DNA of 64,000 bases from Thunnus maccoyii (taxonomy: Eukaryota > Chordata > Actinopteri > Scombriformes > Scombridae): positions 4,123,655 through 4,187,654 of the forward strand of contig NC_056544.1 of assembly GCF_910596095.1 (NCBI RefSeq), written 5' to 3'. This document shows positions 54,001-64,000 of the stretch, piece by piece. A program made the position numbers and the translations under genes. A model generated the notes under the pieces. That model made no database searches, had not been told where the DNA came from, and was given only the letters and a program-made list of their open reading frames with translations. Every line of letters begins with the position of its first letter. Within the stretch, counting starts at the first letter, position 1.

Positions 54001-54839
54001 GCTACTCAGTACGGTATTCGTCAACAGGTCTTCACTTAAAGAAATCAGCTCTGTTATAAATTAATCCAAGAAGTGGGTACAACTTTCCCAGTTGGAAATG
54101 TACAGTAATATGTTCATACCTGCTTTCCAAGAATGTTATTGAAACCTGATCTAACACGTGTTGGAAGACAGTACACCTGCTGTAGTTCTCTTGAAGGCAG
54201 CAACTGATGGCTAAGGATAAGGGCTGTCGGGTCTGACGAGTCCTGTGTCCTGTTGCATCACCATGACCGCAGACTCAGACTGTGGTGTGAACATTAAGTG
54301 ATGGTTTGGTTTGATGGACATCCTAACAACATACACAGTGTTCAATAAATACATGTAGATGGATGTCTTGATGATGGAGGTTACCTAATGTCATCGCAGT
54401 CCAAGAACATACATTCATGGCCACCATGTACCATAACTGATGTAAAATGATGCTTGCGCTGATTCTACCAAGTGAAAGAGTGGTGCAAGCATAAATTGAA
54501 GATCATTCAGATGACATGTTAATGATCTTTCCCCACAGTCCTGATATAAGTGCAAAAAATGATCATTTTCAAGTATTTTATTTTCTAAAGGCCAGGATTG
54601 CTCAAACCTACCGTATTGTTATCAGACGTATCTCTACCGTCTGTTAGAGATCCAAACAATATTAGCTCACCTCATCCTTTCCCTGCTGACATCTAGAAAC
54701 TGCATGTCAAATACAATATTTTTTTTCTTCTTCTCAGAACTTCTTTTCAACACTTCTTTATGCAATCTAAGGGCTTAATAAATGTCATCCACATCTTGTT
54801 TCTGTTTTGGCATGCTTCATTTTATTCGGGGCATTAATT
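51095..54839. other. Gene-free stretch
   Basis: No host gene, RNA gene or splice-consistent coding block is recognised. The only repeat I can support here is R2 copy 2 (52506-52674). Confidence 0.5.
52506..52674 (+). repeat. Dispersed repeat R2, copy 2 (internally deleted)
   Basis: It shares the start (ATGCTAGCAGCTCTGTGAGG) and the end block (TTGAGATATTTTAGTCTGAAC, then 'tggtgcacaggccaacag') with 44517-44884 but lacks about 200 bp of the middle. Confidence 0.6.
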
Positions 54840-55298
54840 AAAGTCCCCCTCCACTCAAAAATCTGTTTTGTTTATTGTTACTTCACTTACATGTTTGAGC
54901 ATCTCCGTGTAGAATGATGTATGTGCAGAGTTTGTTTTTACATTCATCTGCAGGAAGTGGAAAGTTTGTCTGAGCTCATTGAAAATCTGATTTTAAGAGC
55001 CTACTAGCATGATTTGTCACATCACAACTAGTTTGGAGCCTATCCTGGTCAAATATTCTACTTACACAAGTATGATGTGGAAACTTGAAGCCTCCAGTGC
55101 ACAAACATTGAGAATGGAGTTTCAGTGAAGTAAGAGACATCTTGTGTCCAGCAGGAAAACTTCTGAAATTAAATATTTTTACATATTCATAGATTCTGGA
55201 AATGTTCATGAGGGAGAAGGAGTAGATGTAATTTTGAGGATTTTTAACGTGGTAATTGTACTTTTTTTGTGGAAAAAAACATATCAGATACACATTAT
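54840..55298 (+). repeat. Dispersed repeat R1, copy 2
   Basis: It is the partner of 18803-19240. It has the same order of landmarks: AGTCCCCCTCCACTC, GATTTGTCACATCACAACT, GATGTGGAAACTTGAAGCCT, GAGACATCTTGTGTCCAGCA and GGAGTAGATGTAATTTTGAG, then an 'atatcagatacacattatt' end. Confidence 0.75.
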
Positions 55299-56979
55299 TG
55301 TTCCAAGAAGAGTATTTTTATATGTCTAATTACATGTCTGGAGGGGCTCATTAAATAAGGCAGGCTGATGCACCACATACTCACACCTCCCATGTGCTGT
55401 TCCTCCCAGTGCAGATCAAATCCATCAAAGGGCCTGGTATCTGTGTGCTGTCCAGGCAGCCAGAAAAGCTGTCAGCTGTAGAATCTCACCTCTAATCCTC
55501 CATAAAACATTGACTGACAACACAAACAGCTGTCTGCTTGATCAGCTCTGCCCTTTTCCTCTGCTGAAAATGTTCCAAAACAAAGAGCCAAACAGGATGG
55601 GCTTGCTGGAGGCCTCGTGTTCATTTTTACTGGAAGACAAAAATATCTCTACATGTTAAACTTGCCAACAGAACTGAATTCGACAATTACAACATACAGT
55701 CAAACTTTTCATGTTGGGTTGACTGCTATCCATACAATCAAAACTCATTACTCCTAGCAATATAAAAACAAGAGTAGTATAAAACCTTGTATGGCTTAAA
55801 TAAAGGCACCAGTCAAATGATGACTGAGAGAATGAACAGAAATAACAACTCTATCAGTGCAAGTTCTTTGTCTCACCATGGTGGTTATTTTTTCCCCATG
55901 ACTGGATCTGTGCATGGTTCAATTCTAGTAAAAGTGAGACCTTATCTCCCTGCCTGCTCTCAGGATGGAAATACCACCGATAGTGTGACCAGTAAACAGG
56001 CTCAGTTTGTGAGGGTCAGGCAAGGTACCAAACAAAAGGTTTATTAATATCCATCACACCCACAAACTGCACACATGCTCAATACCAAAATGATGAGAGA
56101 ACAGTTGTGCTTTCTATGGATAGAGCACTCACCATCCCACTGGACTGGGAGAAAGTTGGTTTAATATATAACACATGTTCCCAGTATTTCTTTTCATAAT
56201 AGGATATCTGAGCGGGTAAATGATGGATTAGTAGCACATGAAAGAAGTAGCTATAATTGCATACCCCCTGCTTACCAGTCATTTCCTGTGAGCAGATTCA
56301 TTTCATTCCTATATTGTAAACTATTAGGACAAAAACAGTAATCCATGGCTTCTAATGTCATTTGGTGTAAACGTTGTGGATGTATGTGATGTGCTATTGT
56401 GTGTAGCTTTTTGTATTATGTGTCCTGTGTATTTTTTTCTCTGTACTGTTTGTTATTGTGCTGTTATATGTTTTAATTGTGACCTGCTAAAGGGACTGCA
56501 GATGAAAATAAGCTATAAGCTAACTCTGGTACAGTACATCAAATGGTAACATTTATGTTTAACACTGAACATGGTCCCAATAAATAGACAAGACAAGACT
56601 TGGTGGGATTATAATCCCATTTATTTCGTATTGTGACTTAATTGACTTAAAACTCTCTCAAAGCTCAGAAATTTAAAATGCTGCTATTAAAAAGTTTGCT
56701 GTAAATCAACTCTTCATTTTCCTGATAAGAGGTCTGCTTTGAACCAATCAGCCAGCAGCCAAAACTTGTGCGAAGAAAAAGTTACATTTGTGAATGGAGA
56801 GCAGAAGGAAGACTGTGCTGTGGTCAACAAGTACAAATTGATGAAGGCAACACAAATAGGTCCAAAATGACACAAAAACCTGAACTGTGTTTGACATTTG
56901 AGGCTGAACCTGGACATTTGAAGGAGACACTAGGGCTTAAGCTAGTTGAGCTGAGTAATATTGCTAACATGAAATTAAA
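55299..56979. other. Gene-free stretch
   Basis: I see no supported gene. Short open frames of 60-100 codons lack splice context and recognisable motifs. Confidence 0.45.
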
Positions 56980-57283
56980 GCTGCAACTAATGATTATTTT
57001 CATTATCAATCTGTTGATATTTATCTCGGTTAATCAGTTAGTTGTTTGGTCTATAAAATGTATATAAAATTTTTATGGTCTATAAAATATGGTGAAAAAT
57101 GTCGATCACTGTTGTCCACAACCAAAGATATTCGGTTTGCTAAGACTAAAGAAACCATAAAATATTCACATTTAAGAAGCTGGAATCAGGGAATTTTGAA
57201 TTTCAAAACAGTTAATCAATTATCAAAATAGTTGATTAATTTTCTGTCCATCAACTGATCACTTAATCGACTAATTGTTGCAG
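56980..57283 (+). mobile_element. Fold-back MITE, family A copy 3
   Basis: It starts GCTGCAACTAATGATTATTTT and ends CGACTAATTGTTGCAG, which are inverted relatives. The interior includes 'accaaagatattcggttt', shared with copy 1 at 13671-13980, and 'tctataaaatatggtgaaaaatg', shared with copy 2 at 27750-28090. Confidence 0.75.
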
Positions 57284-59601
57284 TTCCACATGAAATCAAT
57301 GAGCCCCAAAGACAATCAGTATGTTGATTGAGGAACTCATTACCTAAATGTTGTGTTGTAAAAAAACTAATAAACCATATGCAATGACCACATTTACAGT
57401 AGGTTACCACTCCCAGATGCCTATATTGCAGAAATACCAGTGATTAACATGGTAGTGTTGGTTTAATATATCTTCTAGCCACCAGTAGCAGCACTGAGTC
57501 ATTCCACTCTCTGAATGAGGACAAAATCTTGCACAATCTTTGATTATTCATGATTTGTATTGTCAAGGTCACATGGTTGTCAATTTTCCTATTGATTGAT
57601 TGCTGAATGTCAAGAAGGAGGGTCTAATCTAATATAAGCCTGTCAGAGGGCAGACAGCAAAAATGAGAAGAGAGTGAGAGGAGGGGAAGGAGAAGCAAAT
57701 GCAAGAAAGTTGTCATGCAGCAGAGAGTGAGAAACTTTTGTCTCTGAAGTATTTTGTTTAGTTTCTGTCTCTGTCTATTTGTTAACCTTAATGAAATTAA
57801 TACAGAATATTTAAAATGACATAAAATTATGTATTCTATATATGTTAAAATAATGATAAAATTGATCAAACAAGTAATCAATATTAAATTTATAAATGTG
57901 CCTTTGATTGCCATTTTACAGATCACTGTCTGCATGACAATTACACAATAAGTTCAACTGGTTAACAACCTAAACAAACAATGTTTTATTATCTAGATTC
58001 CATCTCTCAACTTATTTTTCCACCTCAACCTTATCATATCACCTGAAGCTAGCTCTAGAAAAAAACATCTTTATACTTTATAAAGTGCATACATTCCCAC
58101 TGTACATTCTGTTTTTATATAGACCAGTTTTAGTTGTGGGAAATATTCTAAGTGTGTTTTAGTGTCTAGCTAGTTGAATCGATGTCTGCTAATATGGGTC
58201 CTGTGCCAGTGTTAATGCACTTGGCAGGGGATTAAAAAAAATGATAAGTTCAGTGTAGTACACTATGTAACACTACACATTTTTACAAGCATTCCATATT
58301 TGTCTAGTAGTGAGTGACTACTAGCCTGCTGTTAAATATTAATGCAGCGAAATGAAAGCATTACCTTTGGTGAACAGCACATAATCATTTGTTAAGGACT
58401 TAAAACTCAAAGTGTAGGACTTGGGACTTGAGTGCCAAAACTTCAGACTTCTGACTTCCAAATACACAGTGGCTTTAGTGATTTATAACTACAAAATAAA
58501 TGGTAATTTGGCAAATCCTATAACACTCATGTATGTTTCAAGTAAGACAAGTAGGGACACTAGGGTTTATGTCTGTAAGGTAATTAAAATCTCAAAGTGT
58601 TAATGTTTGAAGAACTGTTCCTGAACAGATGATGTGTATATGATAGAATCTGGCTGCAGACAAATTTTAAATTTCATCACTCAGTATTCATTTCTTTGAA
58701 GTGTGTCCATCTATGTTAGCTGTATTTCATCAGGAGGTCATGACAGAGCTGTCACTGAAGTGTCAGTAGTAGTTGCTGACAGGATGCCAACCACATGTAG
58801 CTTGTCAAGCCCACAGTGTATACAATAGACATAAAGCCTGGCTGCGCTAAGCATGCAGTAAAGAGACAAGTGTTGATTTACAGGTATCACCCAACCACTT
58901 AACCTTAAGGGAGGAGTGATCTGAAAACCAATTAGCACTTGGTGACAGTGTGCAACATCTTTCTAGCTAATTTATACCAAAATAATAGTAGAGGCAGAGT
59001 AGTTTGAGAAATTTAAACAACTTCTGGTCAAGCACATGTACCAATAGATATAAATATTCATTTGGTGGTATGATTTTGCTGCGGAGGCTTCTTTGTACTG
59101 CAGTAATAAATAACAATAGCATAGAATGCACAGATATATAAGTGATTTATAACTAGGGGACATTGCACATAAACCCCCAGTAGGAATTAACTGCTACATA
59201 AAGATCCTCCACGGTGCTTCCAAACAGAGCATGACTAAAGGCTTTTGCAGTAACAGCATTCACAGAATGAATGCAACCATCAAGGCCTTTAAATAGACTA
59301 AGCAATAAGTCTACTGAGACGTGACGGGTGTGGCAGGCTAGCTATTGGCTACCAAGAATAGCAACTTCTAACATGCTGCCTGAACTCATTATTTTTGTAA
59401 GGTATTATTTATGTAATGAATTTAACCATGATTGACATAGACATGACAGGATAGCTCTGCTCTGGGGTATGGTCAATGTAGCTGTCAATGTAGCTTTCAT
59501 GCATAACAACAGGAAATACACAGCACATTAATTGCATGTAGAGAGAATTTTCAGTAACCCTGAACACAACACAAAGTCTAACCAAACATCAAGTCACAAA
59601 G
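57284..59601. other. Gene-free stretch
   Basis: AT-rich sequence with no gene, RNA gene or nameable repeat that I can support. Confidence 0.45.
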
Positions 59602-59750
59602 TGTGAATGATTGTTTGTCTATGTGTGAGTCCTGTGATAGACTGACCTGTTCAAGGTAAACCCCGCCTTTCCCCTGATGACATCAGGGATAGCCTCCAGC
59701 CCACCACGACCCTGCAAAGGACAAGCAGGTATAGATGATGGATGGATAAT
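59602..59750 (+). mobile_element. Non-LTR retroposon tail ending in GGATGGAT
   Basis: 'gtgtgaatgattgtttgtct', 'cctgtgatagactgacctgttcaagg', 'ccccgcc', 'gggatagcctccagcccaccacgaccctgcaaagga' and a GATGGATGGATA end follow the order of a very common fish LINE/SINE tail. Only the 3' tail is present. Confidence 0.7.
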
Positions 59751-59755
59751 GACCG

Positions 59756-59907
59756 CTCTTTGGGTCATTATCCAGAGCTCATGACATTGGTAAGGGTTCG
59801 AACATACTACTAGTAATTGAGAGTTTTCACTTGGGGCTCATTTCACATTTCACTTCACTACACTGCACCAACAGGATGACCCCAAAATACTTGAATCTCC
59901 TTACTGG
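59756..59907 (-). mobile_element. Rex3-like LINE, 3' part of the broken copy
   Basis: On the minus strand the sequence reads as a late Rex3 ORF2: a block like 'EFKYFGVIL' just inside 59900 and 'GHELWIMTQRA' near 59760-59795, matching the Rex3 phrases EFKYLGV and YGHELWVMTERT that I remember. It is degenerate and continues the copy at 62096-62860 on the far side of another element. Confidence 0.55.
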
Positions 59908-60298
59908 TGTCACGAACTGGCTCAGAGTCAGTGACAAAGAAGGGAATCACACATGAATAAAACTTTTAAAAATTAGATTTATTATTAACTTAATATAAAA
60001 TTTAATAATGTTAGTCAGTTAAAATCAGTCATGAATGCAATGTATGGATGAGTGAAGTATGTGATGCGTGCAAGCAAAGCAAAACAAAACAAAACCAAAA
60101 TCTAGCCCATCTGGCTGGTGGAGGCCTGGAAGGAAGAGAGAGCAAGAGGTTAACAAGAAGACACCTAAGTAGGCTGGAGGCCTAAATTACCCAGGTGCAG
60201 GTAGATCCCCGACATCCTCTCCCACCCCACCCACTGGCTCCTGAGCCAAGAAGCCAAAGCAACCTCTTAAGCAAAAAGGCAGAGAGAGGGACATCACA
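59908..60298 (-). mobile_element. LTR-like end of a degenerate retroelement
   Basis: On the minus strand this 391-bp block starts TGTGATGT and ends TGACA (TG...CA). It is preceded by a purine tract (AAGGGGGAGGG) that looks like a polypurine tract, so it reads as a 3' LTR. No matching second LTR is found near the other end. It is a fossil of unassigned family, younger than the Rex3 copy it interrupts. Confidence 0.45.
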
Positions 60299-62095
60299 CC
60301 CTCCCCCTTAAAAAACTTCCAGGTCCACCATACAACTGAAAACTAAAGCAAACACAGGCCATTATTCATGTCAGCCATTTAAATCTTACATTTATGTAGT
60401 TATGTTATTATTTGATGACACTCATGTTTTCCTTTGAGTTATGTTTACCAGACTGCATTTCCATAGTCAATATATGTGCACCAATAATGTAAACAAACCA
60501 TCTCAGCCAAGTCGTTTTGACATCCTCCATGCTCCAACCAGTCACCCAGTCCCACCTCAGCAGCCTTGGATCCTTGGGAGCAAATTAAGAGGCAGATTGA
60601 ATAGGAAGAGCAGATGAAACAGAGGGATAAGCAAACAAATACAAGGGCATTTGAAGGCATCAGGAAGAACACCTCTTCAAATATCAGTGTTAGGGCCAAT
60701 ATGTAAGGTTGTAAGAACAGCCATCTAAAAACACTGATGGATTTTTGCAGGGAACATGAGAACAGTGGTAATAACCTGTGACGCCAAGTATGCTTGAGTG
60801 TCCAACAAGGTTGTCTTCAACTAGACAAAACATCAGCAATGCCTTGTCCTCACGAAATCCCAGCTATCAAAACCACAAAACTGGAATTGAAGACACTAAA
60901 CCAAGGTAGCAATACAAAAGGTTCCTCTAACCAAAATCCCCAAGGCTTACAAGCCAAAGAGGAACTTTCTACACGACCAAAACTCATACACAACCAAAGC
61001 CAAACAGAAGCATGAGCTGTAGCATCTTCTACCAAAGTTGCCAGACTCAAAGTTGTGACACTCAACATTACAAAAAGGTAAATATCTCACTGTAATACAA
61101 GTCCAGTTCCCCACTTCTCAACCAAACTGGGTACCTGTTCATCCCAAGGCATGCCTACTCATTCAACACCACTTTACAATATAAAATATTGTTTTTTTCA
61201 CCAATTTTGGAAAGCAGGTGTAAATTTCTGGTAAAGACAGTCTATGGATTAGCAGTAGGAAAACCAGAAAATCACAGACTGTACATCCTACTGGCACAGT
61301 ACAAGCCATTATTACCCCCTATGGGCAACCAATACAAACTCCCCCAAAAACACTTTAAAACACAAGTGCTGGCACCATAAATACAACACAAGGTATGGGA
61401 AAGCCACCATCAAATCCAGACCCTCCCCAACCCTGTCTATCTGCAACAAGAACCATCTAACTCCACTCAACCCTAATCTTCGTGCCACTATTTGTGGGGG
61501 GGTCTTATGCACTGCAAACCACTGGGGCAGAAAAGCAACTGGAAAATCAGCGACCTCTCTGCAGCCAGGGATGTGTTCCCGAGACAACAGCTCTACCCAC
61601 GTTTGCAGCCACACTAAACATTTACATGACCAATCCCCTATTGGGAAAAAGCCATCCAAACCTACCAGGGGATTAATGGGTCAACAAAAATGGCTACCCC
61701 AACCCAGGCATTGTACTTCAAATAGCCCAACACTTACCTGATTTAAAGCACTTGAACTAAAACAGGCAAAACAAAGTTAGGTAAATATAACCAAAACAGG
61801 GACAAGTGCTGTTCCTCCACTCCAAACCCCACCAAACAATTCCAACCCCAAAACCTGAATTCAGGGAAGAAAATAATATACAACTTCATGTGTGAAACCC
61901 CTCCACATTGGCTACAGTAGGCATGCTACCAAGGCCTACACACATGCCATGTGGATACCACGACATACTCAAGATTCTAACCATGTAAGGCCAACAAACA
62001 ATCCTACAAAAAGCCAATTTGATTCAAATTTACAAAGGATTAGGTTTACCAAAGAAAAAGCCCTCATTTGTCACACTCAGGCAAGACTTTAAATT
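60299..62095 (-). mobile_element. Interior of the element that splits Rex3, no recognisable genes
   Basis: About 1.8 kb, T/G-rich on the minus strand, lies between the LTR-like block and the upstream Rex3 part. I recognise no gag, protease, reverse transcriptase or integrase signature. It may be the non-coding interior of a defective LTR element, or a second unrelated insertion. It looks broken and incomplete. Age cannot be estimated without a second LTR. Confidence 0.35.
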
Positions 62096-62860
62096 GATTA
62101 AAAAATTAAATTGGTCCCTGCATTGCTCCTCCTGAACCAGAGGCTCAATCATCTGCTGGAGCCTGGAGTGTCCCTGGGGTGGCTGAGCAGTGTGATACCT
62201 GATAATTGGAGCACACCCTTCCAAAAATGGGAACCATCTCCCTGTCTACCAATCTCCAACAGCCACACAACATTGAAGATTTGTCTCTAGGAAGACAGTC
62301 AAAAAACCTCCATAGCTGTAAGGGTCTCAGAGTGAATCTCATCCATGACATGGGGAAGGTTTCCCTTGAGTCTTCCGATTATGCCTCCTCCACAAAATCT
62401 GGCATGCTGGCCAGGTTTAGGAGATTGCCACATTTTTCACCTGACGGCATCCCCAGTCACAAGTTCCTCTCCACTTCTAAGAACAGGCTAGAAAGATCTC
62501 TGGCTCTCCTTCCTGAATATTCTGAGAGTTGGCCAGAACATCTTTGAACTCATCTCTTAACTCATCCCACATGAGTTTTTGTTTTCATGACTGCAGAAAC
62601 TGCAGCATCTCTGGTCTTAAAGGCCTCCTTTTTCCACTTGACAGCTTTCCTCACTGCTGCTGTCCACCAGTGGGTTTTAGGATAATCATCTGGAGGCAGC
62701 AGCACAGATATGTTGATAAATCTGCAGCTTTCGATTTGAGAAGTGCTGCAGATAAAAGTGCTTCACTTTTAACCTTCATTAAGTCACCTGAAAATGACAC
62801 AAGACTGCAACAAAATAACCACAAACACCTCCTCACACATCAGACTGGTAGGTTATAACT
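62096..62860 (-). mobile_element. Rex3-like LINE, endonuclease-RT junction part
   Basis: Minus-strand reading, with frame changes, gives AAVRKAVKWKKEAFKTRD (near 62600-62650), MDEIHSETLTAMEVF (about 62310-62350), a block GGTAGACAGGGAGATGGTTCCC that corresponds to the conserved Rex3 'WQTGVVVP' site (about 62230), VCSNYQ, and IEPLVQEEQC (about 62130). Order and content fit the Rex3 retroposon (RTE clade). Several frameshifts and stops show that it is old. The rest of the RT, including the YADD/FADD block, is missing or lost where the other element inserted. Confidence 0.7.
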
Positions 62861-63800
62861 CGGTACTCTGACATAGATATTGGATCACTGAGGCTCATTA
62901 ATCCTATGCATCACATCCTGTACAACTCTTTTTAAAACAGAAGAGGCATTTCATGTTTTATTCTTGAAATGTATCACAGTGCAAACGCTGCTATTACACA
63001 TTCAAGATATAATGTGACCATTTATGATTTAAAGTACTGAAGAATTATGACAGAAATAGTGTCAGATTGAGGCAATTATACAAACAACTTCAATAAACTA
63101 TTTTGTAATTTATCTCTATTATCATTGTAATAATTAACTGTTAATGTTGTCACTGTTGTGATGTTGTACAGTCACACTGTGCCACTCTGTACAAACCAGA
63201 CAACAATATGATTTCCTGTAGAAGCTTCTTTCCATTTGTGAAAATATTGTTGGTATGCTTCACTGTGATTGGCACTGATGTTACTGAGCTATGAGACCAG
63301 GGATGTGAGTGGATGAGAATGTATTTATCAGTACACCCCCCAATCTATATCCCAACATAAACCAAACTAGCAGCTGTGCTTGGAGACAGTCCGTGTGTCC
63401 AAGATCTACCACTTAGTGCAAGTTGTGCTTTCATGAATAAAATAGAGCCCTATGTCTCCAAAATCAAAAAAGATATAATGATCATTTTCTGCAAAGGTTG
63501 AAGAATTTGCAAACAAGGTCTCAGATGTTCCCAGTTCACCCTCACTACAGGTTTGGGTTTCAATTCAGCAGTTAACTGACCACCACCTGATGTGTCAGTG
63601 AACAAACTTTTCTCCCCCTCCTACCTGAAAGTCCAAGACATAGAGCAGAAGAAGCTGACCACTGATCTAACCTCATCTTCATGAAGTTGATAAAACTGTG
63701 TTTTCTATGGACAACCCATGACCAAGGATGGATGTTCGATACGAGAACCCCACCCAGGTTTATATATGGTATGCCATTCTTCCCAATCACCTCCTCCACA
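62861..63800. other. Gene-free stretch
   Basis: I see no supported gene. One minus-strand frame at 63572-63799 (75 codons) reads GKNGIPYINLGGVLVSNIHP and may be a LINE trace, but I cannot place it in a family. Confidence 0.35.
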
Positions 63801-63849
63801 TTTATCTTTCATGACCACATGCAAGTTAACTGGTCCAAATAAGGTGTTC

Positions 63850-64000
63850 AAATATCTTGGTGGTCACAAGTCTGGGTAAAAGAAATTCTGATGTCATGCT
63901 GAGATAGATTGTCAGATCAGGTCAGCTGCTGCTGTGATGAAGACCATGGTACCCAAGAAAGAAAAGGAATCTCAATGTGCCAGTGCTGAATCACTGCTAT
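63850..64000 (+). mobile_element. Rex3-like LINE fragment, opposite orientation, runs off the window
   Basis: The plus strand reads 'VFKYLGG' (about 63847-63867) and then, in another frame, EIDCQIRSAAAVMKT and a PKKEKESQC block. These resemble the Rex3 sequence EFKYLGV...EIDRRIGAASAVMRAL...VKKELSRKA. It is degenerate. The element may continue past the window edge. Confidence 0.45.

Noticed and set aside
61312-61659. 115-codon minus-strand frame as a host gene
   Set aside because: It has biased T/G-rich composition, lies within the element that splits Rex3, and has no recognisable domain or splice pattern.

Overview
This 64 kb window is nuclear DNA of a vertebrate, almost certainly a teleost and probably a percomorph. 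Its exons are short, its introns run from about 0.1 to 2 kb with canonical GT/AG borders, and it contains fish-type repeats: a Rex3 LINE, Tc1 and hAT debris, fold-back MITEs and long CA, CT and ATT microsatellites. The predicted proteins read through as full-length relatives of known human and fish proteins. I see no bacterial or viral operon, no CRISPR array and no new multi-gene system.

Layout. CRYZ, a quinone oxidoreductase, lies on the minus strand at about 1.7-6.5 kb. DARS2, the mitochondrial aspartyl-tRNA synthetase with 17 coding exons, lies on the plus strand at 7.7-16.9 kb and diverges from CRYZ across a 1.1 kb interval. Two identical antisense tRNA-Glu(TTC) genes sit in DARS2 introns 4 and 9. 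BPNT2 (IMPAD1), the Golgi PAP phosphatase, is on the plus strand at 19.9-26.0 kb with an apparent 3.7 kb 3' UTR. It converges on ANKRD45, an ankyrin-repeat gene on the minus strand at 30.7-33.6 kb. A tRNA-Gln(CTG) gene sits at 34.4 kb in the divergent interval before a TRNAU1AP-family gene (tRNA-Sec-associated protein, two RRMs) on the plus strand at 35.9-42.9 kb. FITM1, an ER lipid-droplet protein, is on the minus strand at 45.5-48.1 kb. From about 49 to 64 kb I recognise no host gene. That stretch holds MITEs, LINE pieces and a Rex3 copy broken by another element that carries an LTR-like end.

Functional threads. Three loci concern tRNA biology (DARS2, TRNAU1AP and the three tRNA genes). CRYZ, BPNT2 and FITM1 are metabolic enzymes or enzyme relatives. 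ANKRD45 has a textbook RFX X-box just upstream, which fits a ciliary role. From memory, DARS2 and ANKRD45 are both on human 1q25 while CRYZ and TRNAU1AP are on 1p, so part of the order may be ancestral linkage; BPNT2 and FITM1 map elsewhere in human.

The observations most worth a second look are these: loss of both expected catalytic histidines in FITM1; a TCTCGCGAGA element inside an inverted-repeat element at the TRNAU1AP promoter; the X-box of ANKRD45; a perfect 23-bp hairpin beside an ANKRD45 splice acceptor; twin tRNA-Glu genes inside a tRNA-synthetase gene; and a pair of related, unnamed dispersed repeats of about 440-460 bp. All splice borders were read by eye from GT/AG and protein continuity. 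Comparisons with human proteins are from memory.
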